Part shown: in pieces, positions 1 through 9,400 of the stretch
Position numbering within the stretch: position 1 is the stretch's first letter
How the letters are laid out: each line of letters begins with the position of its first letter
DNA from: Hondaea fermentalgiana
Lineage: Eukaryota > Sar > Bigyra > Thraustochytrida > Thraustochytriidae
Assembly (NCBI GenBank): GCA_014084085.1
Contig: NPFB01000084.1
Location: forward strand, 25,034 to 71,847
Length of the DNA stretch: 46,814 nucleotides
Direction: 5' to 3'
The notes under the pieces: model-generated
The model's database searches: none
The model's input: the letters and a program-made list of their open reading frames with translations, nothing else
Told to the model about the DNA's origin: nothing
Made by a program: the position numbers and the translations under genes

Positions 1-1713
1 GAGGGCGCCGCGCCGACGCCGCCGCCCGTGGTGCAGCGCGTGGGCAGCGCCAAGAAGCGGTCGGCGACGGGCGTGACGCTCCGCGTGCGGGGCCAGGAGG
101 GGAGACTCATGGTCCTCGAGGAGCAGTTCATCCCTGGCGGAGATGGCGGCGTCGTTCGCGCCGGCGACACCTTTGGAAGTGGAGACGCCGCGGCGGCGCC
201 GCTCGGCGTGGTCCTGTACAGCGCGCATGGGCTCTACTTTGGTGCTCGTCTCCCGCATGCGCAGGACGCCATTGTCAACGACATGGAGGTAATCTCCAGG
301 CCTACGGCGCCGCTCAGGCTCACCAAGGCTGCCACGCGCGATGCCGAGAAAGCGCAACACAGCGTGCTGGAGGCCCTTTGCATCGATGGCAACCCGGATG
401 AGGCATCCGACGAGGAAGTTTTTCGGCCGCAACCCCGCGACATTGAGCGCAAGGTCATCAAGGTTGGATGGAATGTGGGTATTCCCAGCGTCGATGTGCT
501 CACGCCCTTGGGACGCGGGCAGAGCATGCTCTTTGCCACGCCTGATGGACCCGGCATGGGCAAGCATCGCGACAGCTTCATGCTTGAGGTTGCTTCCGGC
601 CTGCTGAACAGCGATGTCAATGTCGACACTCATGTTTGGGCTTGCTTGCCGCCGCGTACGAGTCCCGATGATACCAACACTGTTCTCACTCCAGAGCGCG
701 TACGTGCCGCGCTGGGGGGTCGTTCTACTCTCGTGGAGTCCACGACGCCTTCGTCTGAAACGCAGGACGACGCCGACGTCCTTGGGGTGCTTGCTTCCTA
801 CGTGACGTGTACACTCGCAGAGACCCGCCGGGACGCGGGCGGCGATGCCGTGCTTATGCTGCCAGACCTTCGCTCACACTACCGCCTGTGGATGCGCGGC
901 TTGCATCTGGCTGCTGAACACTTCAAGGAGAAGCGTGGTCACGTTCCCTCGGCGCTCTTTGCCCCAGGAGCTGACCGCGCAGATCTGCGACAATACTACT
1001 CGTCCCTTATTCAGCGCTCTGCACTGCTCCGGACAGGCGGAAGTCTTTCGACCCTTCAGGGTGTCTTTACGTCCGCGCCAGGCGCCAACAAGGAGGCAGA
1101 GGAGACCCCGATTGCATGGGCTGAGCTCGTCAAGGACACGCGGCGCACAGCGAGCGAGCTGAGCCGTCTCAAGGTACTCAACGATCGCGGCATCCCGCTG
1201 ACGTCCAAGAACCTTGCCAAGATTGGCATTCGCGTCGATCCGCCGCAGCTTACAGATCTCCAGACCCAGCACGCGGAGGAACTCAAGTCTATTTCGGACG
1301 GACACATTGTCATGAATGGGCAAGGCGAGGATCTTTTTGAGTTCGATTTTCAGAACTCGCTCACTCGCATCGGCATTGGTTTCAACAAGGTTGTTTCTGG
1401 TGACACGCGCCCGTTCGCTCTGCGCCAGGTGGCCGGCCCACTCCGTCTCGAGCTCAGCCACCTTATGGACGTGGCTCCCGACGCTACGGATGCGGGCGTT
1501 CCCGAACTTGTGCGCAAGTACGCGCGCGCACTTCGTCATGAACCAGGCAAGTTTCTCTCCCTCCCCGAAGAGGTGTTGCTTGTTCACGCGGTTGCCATGG
1601 GCGTTGATCCGAGCGAAGGGCTTCCTCAAATGAACGATGACCTCGCGCGACAAATTAAGGAGAACAAGGACAAGATTGACCTTGACGCACTTTCCAAACT
1701 CTTTGCTCAGTAG
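1..1713 (+). CDS. Degenerate F1-ATP synthase alpha-subunit-like protein, 5' partial
   Basis: The frame is open from base 1, so the true start lies outside the window; the first in-frame GTG at 28 is not a credible start. Homology to mitochondrial/bacterial F1 alpha is seen in blocks in the right order: the LGRGQ block before the P-loop (about 510-530), a GGSLSTL block matching the alpha GGGSLTALP segment, the SDGHI block, the LRQVAGPLRLEL block, and a C-terminal helical region matching the alpha C-terminus. Key residues are altered. The P-loop reads GPGMGKHR, with His (565-567) where Thr/Ser should follow GK. The position of the alpha arginine finger (SRVGS in the family) reads NKVVSG, with Lys at 1387-1389. 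The protein therefore probably does not bind or hydrolyse nucleotide normally. It could be a lineage-specific structural F1 subunit or an assembly factor. A new function is inferred, not shown. Confidence 0.75.
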   Translation, partial: EGAAPTPPPVVQRVGSAKKRSATGVTLRVRGQEGRLMVLEEQFIPGGDGGVVRAGDTFGSGDAAAAPLGVVLYSAHGLYFGARLPHAQDAIVNDMEVISRPTAPLRLTKAATRDAEKAQHSVLEALCIDGNPDEASDEEVFRPQPRDIERKVIKVGWNVGIPSVDVLTPLGRGQSMLFATPDGPGMGKHRDSFMLEVASGLLNSDVNVDTHVWACLPPRTSPDDTNTVLTPERVRAALGGRSTLVESTTPSSETQDDADVLGVLASYVTCTLAETRRDAGGDAVLMLPDLRSHYRLWMRGLHLAAEHFKEKRGHVPSALFAPGADRADLRQYYSSLIQRSALLRTGGSLSTLQGVFTSAPGANKEAEETPIAWAELVKDTRRTASELSRLKVLNDRGIPLTSKNLAKIGIRVDPPQLTDLQTQHAEELKSISDGHIVMNGQGEDLFEFDFQNSLTRIGIGFNKVVSGDTRPFALRQVAGPLRLELSHLMDVAPDATDAGVPELVRKYARALRHEPGKFLSLPEEVLLVHAVAMGVDPSEGLPQMNDDLARQIKENKDKIDLDALSKLFAQ

Positions 1714-1935
1714 CCAGCTGGGCGAGCGAGCGAGCGCGTGAATGAGCGAGCATACGAGTAGTAGTACCCGCCCGCCCCTATTGTCTTACCTTACAGTTAG
1801 TGAATACAACATCTGATGAATCTGTCCTGAAATCACTGCTGCTGCTTCTGCTTCTGCTACCGCAGCCGTTTTTGCCATTAAGGAAAAGGGAGTGACTGTC
1901 ATTTTGATGATTATGATAATTATTATATTTTATCT

Positions 1936-4900
1936 TCATGACGGTGCGACGGCAGCACTCAAACTTGACTCTCGCTGTTCCAAGCTCTCGAGCAAGCTCA
2001 TGTCTCGGCAATGAAGTGTCACAGGTGTCGTTGCATCCGTAAGGGCCTTGTCGAGGGCCTCTTGATCTTCAGGCACGGACTCATGATTGATTTTCAAGAG
2101 CACGTGACCCACACCGATCTTGCCCGTTGCCTGCACAGGCCCCGGCAACTTCGAAAATGCCTTGAAGGCTGCGTCCCCGCTTGCGTTTTTGTAAAAGATG
2201 ATTCCCATAGGACTTCCTTCAGGAAAGGTGCACGTGCACGTGGTCGCTGCTTGCGATTCCTCGTCCTCGCTGTCTTCGCTGCCCTCGGATGCAGGAGGTG
2301 CCACAAAGTCGACCGTCATGGGACGCGGGCAACGCCGCAGCATGTCAATGGTTTCTGAAAATTTCCCTGATGGCGCTGATTCTCCGTTGATCGTCTTGAC
2401 AAGAAACCCCTTTTCCATTGTGTCGCCACATTGCTCTTCTGCAGGCCCTTTTCGTGAGACAAAGCTGGTCACCACGGCTGGTCCGTCGGGCACGCAAGTC
2501 ACGCGCAAATCCGTTGGTGGCACATCGAGCGTCAAGACGTAAGAGGGGTCTCTTGCAAAGCGCAACAGCAGTGGTCTATCAGGCGTGTCGGCAAGAACCT
2601 TGCGCACTTCGCGAAAAGAGTGGCCCACCACGGAAACGTGATTGACGGCAGCCAGGATCATCCCGGGGTGGACGCCGCCGCAAGCCTCGGCAGGGCCCTT
2701 GGACCCGTCGTCGCGAGGCTTGAACCCCTTCACCTGCACGGTGTACTCGTCGGGATTGGAAACATCCATTTCGTTGCCATGCTTGGAGGCGATCACAAGG
2801 TAGAGCTTTGTTTCCGAAAACGTGACGTCGACAATGTCCGATGTGGCCTTGCGCACAAGAGGCCCGGAAAACTCCGGGGGCGGCGCCATGAACGTAAGAT
2901 GCAGCGGGCGCTGGGCGCGACGAAGACGAGCCATGACCTTTTCCAGCGGCAGCGAGGTGACCTGCTGCCCGTTAAAGGCCACGAGAATGTCGCCGACCTG
3001 GATCTCGCCCGATTGTTCCGCAGGAAGTTTTGCGTTGTCGGGCCCGCGACGGAATTCCTTGACCACGACATACTCGTGCTTTTGGGCAAAGGCAATGCCA
3101 AGTTGTCCCTTTTCGGAAAAGGTCACCGAATACACGTTTTTGCCTTCGTGGCGAAGACGGTCCATGCGTTCGCGCAAAATGTAATCCTGCGCGACACCGG
3201 CATCTGGGAGCTGGCTGACGTCAATGTCAAGAAAGTTCGAGACGACCGACCAGTTGGCGACAACAAAAGAATTGAGTGTCTCGCTCAAGGTGAAGAGCTG
3301 TTTCGAGACAGTATCTTGCAACTGCGAGACAATGTAAAGCCGCATGCTCTCTGCAAAAAGCTCCGAAAACGTATTGTACAGCCATGCAAAGTGGCTGTCA
3401 CGCACTTCGAGTTCAAGCTCTTCGATCTTGAGCTCGCACCCAGAGGGAAGGAGCTGCGGCTCGCCACCGGATGTCTGCACGAGCTGAAGGCCGATCTCGA
3501 CGCTGCATTGTCCGAGGTTCGCGTCGGCGACACCTTCGCCAGAAATATGAGGGAAATAGTTCTGCTGGAACGACCACTCGACATCGTCGACCTTGGCCTC
3601 AATGTTCCGAATAGAGATGACAAAGAAAGGCGCTCCGTGCTTGACTTTATCAAAGGAGTTTAGTCGCACCTGAATGTACTCTCTGTGGATGATGAAACCC
3701 CCAAGATCCAAATTAGCGATGCGGTACTCGAGTCCGTCGCGCTCGCCTGAGATCGGCGGAAGGCTGAGTTCCGGAAGATGCGACAGCAAGAATTCAAGCA
3801 CCTTGGTGGCGATATCGTTGACAAAGGTGCGCCTTGCCTCGGCGTCGCGAGCAATTTTCTCGCCCCATTCAATGATCTTTTGCGGATCAAGATTCTTGGC
3901 CGCATCCTCGAGGGCCTTGACCTCGTCACGCTGGCGCAAACGCTCCACGCCTTGCGTTAGCGATTCTGTCTGACCAAATTGCCGAAGCTGCTCGCCCAAA
4001 GCCGTGGCCTTTTCTTTGGCAAGAGGGAGTGCCTCGTTCGCAATGTCAACGCCGTCCCTGAGCCTCACCCGTCCGCCGCTTTTTTGCTCGAGCGTCTGCG
4101 CCACGTCGGAACTGGCCGACTCAATCTGCTGCAGCACGACAGATGCGTACTTTTGCAAGAGGGTCTGCAAGAGCTCTTTATTGGCTTCGAGTTTCTGCTG
4201 CAGTTCCTCGTGCGTTTTTTCGTCGTTTGCGAGCTCGCTCAATTTGGTCAAGAGCTGCTGCGTCTCGGGCCGGGCCTTGACCTGTTCCAAGATTGCGACA
4301 GCGTCTTCGTACAGCTTTTGAAGTTCTGGGTCTTCCTTGACCTTAAGTTTGACCTTTTCCACAATGGCCCCAACTGCCGCTTCAACTCTGGCCCGTTCGC
4401 GTTGCAGGTCGATGTTGCCTTCAAGCACTGCTCCAATGAGTTTCTTCGAAACGCCACCCGCGGCGTCTGGGTGTCCCAGCAAAGTGGGGCCTGAGTCGTC
4501 GGTGCGCATCTCCTCGCTCGCTGCCGCAGCAGCCTCGCGAACAAGCGGCGCGGTTGAAGCAGCTGCGTCGATGAAGCCGCGAATTCTTTCGTCATTTTTC
4601 TCCAACAATTTGGCCAAAAGGGCGGTACCGCCTTGTACTTGGTCAAGAATACCGGCGAGAATGTCCTTGATGAGCCTTTGCAGGGCCGCTTTAATCTTGT
4701 CCACCCGACCGGCAAAGCCCTCGTCCGCCACAGTACTTTCGACGAGACTTTGTATTTCTTCAATGAGCTCCTTTGCTTCCGGCTGGACTTCGTGAAGGGC
4801 ATCCGCGATTTGAGTGCCAAGATCTTCGCTTGCTTCGCCTTCCTGGGCGCGTACTTTCTGGGTGAGCGATCTCAGTATGCCGAGTACCGACTCTTTGTGC

Positions 4901-5517
4901 GAGCTAAGCTCCTCGTCGCCGGCAGCCACGAGCTCGGCAATCTTTTCAATGACTTCATCGGCAGGGTCTTTCGAATGATCGCCAGTCTCCTCCACCTCTT
5001 GTTGAAACTCATCGCGGAGCTGTGCAGCTGTATCGCTTGCCACCTGGGCGGAGACCTTGGCTACTTCGTAGCCGATGAAGGCATTCTGGCAGGTATTTTC
5101 GATGCCCCGAACGGATTCGATGGCGCCAGCCTCCAGCAACACAGCGAACACGTCGCGCATGACGCCTTGCATCTCTTGCTCCATGTCCTCCACAGGCGCG
5201 TCGGACTCCTCTAAAGCGCTCTGTACAAAGTTCATGGCTTTGCGGAGGGCTTCTTGGACCTGCGGCGGGGCCTCCTCGAGGACGCCGACGATGGGATCGT
5301 CGGCTTCCCTCGTCCTGGCCGCGAGCGTCTTCACAATGGAGTGCACGCGTTCCCTGTTCTCCTCGAGATCCGCGTCTCCCTGGACAAGAGACGCCGTGAT
5401 GCGCCGCAGCGCCAGCCCGACCTCCGCGTCGTTGACCTCCCTCGGCGCGGTCGCCGGGGCTTGCTCCGCGGGCGCGCTCGGCGCCTGCGCCGGCGTGGTC
5501 GTCGGGGCGGTATCCAT
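1936..5517 (-). CDS. Large helical / TULIP-like / four-PDZ scaffold protein
   Basis: 1193 residues from the ATG at 5517. The frame stays open to 5706, but the extra 63 residues are Arg/Ala-rich low complexity read from repeats, so 5517 is preferred. Residues about 20-570 are mostly charged, helical and Glu/Lys/Gln-rich. Residues about 572-775 form a conserved-looking block beginning near SLPPISG and rich in alternating beta-type segments. It recalls the lipid-binding SMP/BPI (TULIP) or fungal HAM1-like folds, a tentative assignment. Four PDZ-like domains follow at about 792-875, 890-985, 994-1075 and 1092-1180, each with a carboxylate-loop-like start (for example QLGIAF, SPMGIIF) and the hydrophobic G-[DHM]-[IV]-L turn (VGDILVAFNG, VGHVLLKINH). 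No membrane segment or signal peptide is evident. A role as a membrane-contact or lipid-binding scaffold is inferred. It converges with the F1-alpha-like gene, with 222 bases between stops. Confidence 0.7.
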   Translation of the reverse strand: MDTAPTTTPAQAPSAPAEQAPATAPREVNDAEVGLALRRITASLVQGDADLEENRERVHSIVKTLAARTREADDPIVGVLEEAPPQVQEALRKAMNFVQSALEESDAPVEDMEQEMQGVMRDVFAVLLEAGAIESVRGIENTCQNAFIGYEVAKVSAQVASDTAAQLRDEFQQEVEETGDHSKDPADEVIEKIAELVAAGDEELSSHKESVLGILRSLTQKVRAQEGEASEDLGTQIADALHEVQPEAKELIEEIQSLVESTVADEGFAGRVDKIKAALQRLIKDILAGILDQVQGGTALLAKLLEKNDERIRGFIDAAASTAPLVREAAAAASEEMRTDDSGPTLLGHPDAAGGVSKKLIGAVLEGNIDLQRERARVEAAVGAIVEKVKLKVKEDPELQKLYEDAVAILEQVKARPETQQLLTKLSELANDEKTHEELQQKLEANKELLQTLLQKYASVVLQQIESASSDVAQTLEQKSGGRVRLRDGVDIANEALPLAKEKATALGEQLRQFGQTESLTQGVERLRQRDEVKALEDAAKNLDPQKIIEWGEKIARDAEARRTFVNDIATKVLEFLLSHLPELSLPPISGERDGLEYRIANLDLGGFIIHREYIQVRLNSFDKVKHGAPFFVISIRNIEAKVDDVEWSFQQNYFPHISGEGVADANLGQCSVEIGLQLVQTSGGEPQLLPSGCELKIEELELEVRDSHFAWLYNTFSELFAESMRLYIVSQLQDTVSKQLFTLSETLNSFVVANWSVVSNFLDIDVSQLPDAGVAQDYILRERMDRLRHEGKNVYSVTFSEKGQLGIAFAQKHEYVVVKEFRRGPDNAKLPAEQSGEIQVGDILVAFNGQQVTSLPLEKVMARLRRAQRPLHLTFMAPPPEFSGPLVRKATSDIVDVTFSETKLYLVIASKHGNEMDVSNPDEYTVQVKGFKPRDDGSKGPAEACGGVHPGMILAAVNHVSVVGHSFREVRKVLADTPDRPLLLRFARDPSYVLTLDVPPTDLRVTCVPDGPAVVTSFVSRKGPAEEQCGDTMEKGFLVKTINGESAPSGKFSETIDMLRRCPRPMTVDFVAPPASEGSEDSEDEESQAATTCTCTFPEGSPMGIIFYKNASGDAAFKAFSKLPGPVQATGKIGVGHVLLKINHESVPEDQEALDKALTDATTPVTLHCRDMSLLESLEQRESSLSAAVAPS

Positions 5518-5837
5518 CTCGCCGCTCTGGAGACCGCGGCTGCCGGCCTGGCCGCCTCGGGTCAGCGCCTCGCTCGCCCGCTCTCCGCGCGCGCGCACGC
5601 ACGCACGCACGCACGCGCGTACGCGCCCCTCTCGCCCGCCCGCGCCCGCCCGCGCGTGCCGCTCGCTCGCTCGGGGTCTGCGGCGAAGAGACTGTGCCTC
5701 AGCCAACCTCGTTCATTCGCCTCGCTCTTCATCGCCTCACGCGATGCCACGCCATGCCACGCCAAGCCATGCGAGGCCATGCCATGTCATGCCATACCAT
5801 GCCAGGCAGCGCCTCGTACGTCGCCTGCCATCGCTCC

Positions 5838-5888
5838 GCATCGCATCGCATCGCATCGCATCGCATCGCATCGCATCGCGTCGCATCG
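5838..5888. repeat. GCATC pentanucleotide array
   Basis: Eight perfect GCATC units run from 5838 to 5877, then GCGTC and another GCATC. A degenerate ATGCC/ACGCC field precedes it from about 5743. Confidence 0.9.
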
Positions 5889-6117
5889 CGGGCTGGGCTC
5901 GCGAGGGAGGGAGGGAGGGCCTCCGGCGCGGGCTGGCGCGAAGAGGTATATAGATAGGCCTCCGCAGGCGCCTGCTAGAGCTGGGAGCGGCAGGTGTCCG
6001 TTGACCCGCGAGTTGGCGGCAGGCGCGGCGAGCAGCGCGGGCACGTGCGCGGGAGGGCGAGCAGGGGGAGAGGCCTGAGCGAGACGCGAGAAAACGTGCA
6101 GGGCCTGCTTGGAGAGC

Positions 6118-6165
6118 AGGGGGAAAGGAAAGGGAAGGGAAGGGAAGGGAAGGGAAGGAAAAGGA
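6118..6165. repeat. GGGAA-type purine repeat
   Basis: A purine-only stretch of GGAAA and GGGAA units on the + strand, about 280 bases upstream of the IQ-protein ATG. Confidence 0.8.
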
Positions 6166-6438
6166 GGAAAACGACGAGCGAAATTGGTGGTCTCATCGAC
6201 GAGCGTCGAGGCTGGTGGAACGAACACGCGCGCTTGATATTGTTGTACCCGTAGGACAGCACACAACGAACAGCAAAGCAAACTTGGGAAAGAAGAGCAA
6301 AACAAGGTTGGGCACGGAAACCCCAACGACGAGCTGGGCAGCGCCACGGCGCAGGCAGACGCCGCGACGCCGGCTTGGCAAAGATCGAAGAGGAGGGAGG
6401 ACACGCGTGCGGCGTTGCTGCGCGAACACCCAAACGCG

Positions 6439-9400
6439 ATGACGTCGAAAGGTTCGCCGCGAGAAAGCCTTCGGCCCGAAGTCGTGGAGGTCGGCGCCGA
6501 TGCAAGGCTCGAGGAAAAGGACACAAGCAGCGAAATCTTGCAGAGAGCGCGCAGCGGACACCTTGGAAGCATCAAAGCAAGAGATAAATATTTGAATGGC
6601 AAGCAACCTGCACACGGATTTGCGGGTCTTTCCGGGCAAAGTCTGTCGAACAAATTGCGTTTGGGAAAACTGGGAAGCGCCCTATGGGGCGGCGTTCCTA
6701 AATTCACCGAGACACACAAGACTGACCTTGACTTTGATGCAAATGCAGACTGTGATCCTCTAAGTCCCGAGGTGCTTCTACGAAAGCGTCGTAATGTTCC
6801 TTCTGCTGCTGCGCGTGCCGATTTCGATGCTGATCGCGCCCTTCGCGCCAATACCGAGGGACAGTATGCCCGCCAGACAAGAGACAACACGTGGCAGCAA
6901 ATAGGTCGAGTGGAAAGTGCACTGGAGAAGCCTGTGACGCGACGAGACATTGCGCTTCTAGACAAACAATTTGATCGCTCTGTACACGCAAGTCAGCGTG
7001 ATATCAGGCACTCGCGCAAACCAGGAACAGGTCTCGTGGCCGAGGCCCGCATGGAGCAAGACATTGTCGCTGTGCGCGAGTATGCGCGCAAGCTCGTCAA
7101 GCGACCGAGTGTAAGCGAACCCGCATCGCGGGTGACTTTGTCGCAAATTGACGGCGTTGGTGTCGACGAGGCCCTTGAACAAGCGTGGAACGAGGAATTG
7201 CAGGCAGCTATTGGCTCTCATCTTGCCTCGCGGTCAAAACAGCGCGACGCAGAAGTGCAGAACCTGCTTGCAGCCTCGCTCTTTGAGCAAAAGTGGGCAG
7301 ATCTTGTGCTCGGGGAACTTCAGGGTCAGGTGCTAGTGTCTTGCCTCGAGCAAGGTAAACTCTTGGCCAAAGTTCGAGCCCAGCTGGCCACAAGTTTTTC
7401 CTCTCTCGCCGAGGCGCAAACAATTACACTCGACGAGTTGCACGACATGGCCAGAGCAGTCGAGTTTTTTCGGGCCAAAGCGCGTGACCTGGCCAAACAG
7501 CAGAGCACAATTCGTGCCGAGATTGAAAGGAAACACAAGGAGGACCTTGCGCATCAAGAGGCTCTTGCGAATGAAAAGTATGCCGCTTATGAGGAAGACA
7601 TTCGTGAGGTCGAGGCGTCGCAGCAGCGCATGTCGGACACCCTCGCCGCTTTAAATGGGATTTACCGGAAAATGCGCGACGATGCCGAGACGATGCGGAA
7701 TCTCGATATGAGCGACGTATGTGCCAAGCTGGAGAAAACGCTGGCGGCTGCACAAACCGAGCTTGACGAGCTTCGTCCTTTGCGCGCGCAGTGCGAAGAA
7801 TTAACGCGTACAACGGAACGTCAGAGCGACCATATCGAGGAGCAAACCGAGGAAATTGAGAGGTTGCGAGAGGAGCTCGAGCAGCGAAATGGGCTCGTGC
7901 AAAGTCTTATGGAACAACACAGTGCACACTTGAGTTTCGAAGAGCTTGGCAAAGAAAAGGACGCCACGGGTGTGCAGCATGCTTCCGAGGAGGCCTTTGA
8001 AGACGACGACGAAGAAAGCGATGAGGATGAGGACGACGAGGACGACGAGGACGAAGACGAAGACGAAGAAGAAGGAGAGGAGGTCGTCGAGGCCAACGAA
8101 GGCGCAGACCTTGCAATTGTTGCAGATCCGGCAAACGAGCATGCGGATGGTGAAGAGGATGCGGGCGCAGGTAATGCTGAGGAAGTTGCTGGCGCCGACG
8201 GTGCTGACACAAACGACGAGACAGATGCAGCAGGGGACGGTGCTAAAAAGACAAAGGGTAAAAAGAAAAGGGGAAAAGGAAAGAAGCTCAAACGGAAAGG
8301 AAAGAAGAAGGCCAAAAAGAAGGAAACCCCCTTTATCGTGGGCAAGAAAATCCGCAAGACAACAGACACTGTCAAAGTACCGGGCGTGGAAGACGCCAAG
8401 CTCGGCGGGCCAGGCGCAGCAGGGGAGATTCGCGAAGGAATGGATGAGGCAAGCAGCGCCAAAACCTTTTTGTGTCCCAGATGCAACGTCGCGCTTGACC
8501 GAGCAGGCAACATCGATCCCTCCGCTTTGGCCAACAGCGACAATCGTCTGGCCTGTGAAGGTTACCGGATGCTACTGCCGAACCTCATGGGTTATAGGCC
8601 CGAGCGGCCGCGCGCATGGGTGTTACGGTGCATGCGGAGCATTATTCGTGCGAAACGGTGCGCAGATTTTTCTGCAGCGCGTATGGGAAAGCCCAAGATT
8701 CGCTTTCCTGAGTTCGTCTATCTGTGGTTCACGCCACGCAAGGAGCGTCTCGCCGAGCTCGAGTCATTCGAAGGTCAAGAAGCAGTACTCTTGGCCAAAG
8801 CCGAAGCAGACGAGAGTCGATGGGGCCTTTACTACGGCATCAAGAAGCTCGCCAAGGAGCTGCCGGAGGCGCGCGTCTTTTACACGTTCCTGGACGAAAA
8901 ATACGGCGAGGACGACTTTGCCTTTTACCTGCACTGTCTGACCATCATGGAGGCCGTGGTGAACGAGAGGCGGTGCGTCTTTGCATGGGGCTTTAACACG
9001 AATGCATGCGACTACGACGCGATGCGGGAAGTTGAGGACGAAGAAGGCGGCGAAGATGACGTTGACGACTTCATCTTCGTGGAAATCCGCCATGCTGTTG
9101 AAGTCACAGAGCGCGTCATGAAGCGTGCTTCGGAGGACGATTGCAAGCGCGCGGTCAAGACGCTGGTGGAAAACGCTGTCCAGGAAGAAATTCGCATCAC
9201 GCCGACCACAGGCCAGCGCATTATTGACATCAATGTCTGCCTACGCGTCCTTCTCCAAGAGTATCGCGACGAGCAGGCGCATAGGCGCGCAGCGCTGCGT
9301 CTCATGTTTGGATGCGCCTCGTCGGGGCCGGAAGAGCAAGTCGTAAACAAGTGCGTGGATCTGAGTCAAATGATTACCATCGTCCAAACGCTCAACTCGC

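Larger units (their letters stand above)
5518..6438. promoter_or_regulatory. Divergent promoter region filled with microsatellites
   Basis: This is the only sequence between the two divergent ATGs at 5517 (-) and 6439 (+), so both 5' UTRs and promoters should lie here. It contains an ACGC tract (5597-5616), a degenerate ATGCC-type pentamer field (about 5743-5812), a GCATC pentamer array (5838-5888), GGGA runs near 5906-5918, and GGGAA repeats near 6120-6158. No convincing TATA box was identified. Several open frames across it are repeat translations. Confidence 0.6.

Noticed and set aside
874..1653. 259-residue - frame inside the F1-alpha-like gene
   Set aside because: Antisense shadow; the + strand frame carries the homology.
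2620..3663. 347-residue + frame inside the PDZ-protein gene
   Set aside because: Antisense shadow of the PDZ/TULIP-like gene, which has clear domains on the minus strand.
5597..5888. Short regular repeats considered as a CRISPR-like array
   Set aside because: Units of four to five bases without spacers; these are eukaryotic microsatellites.
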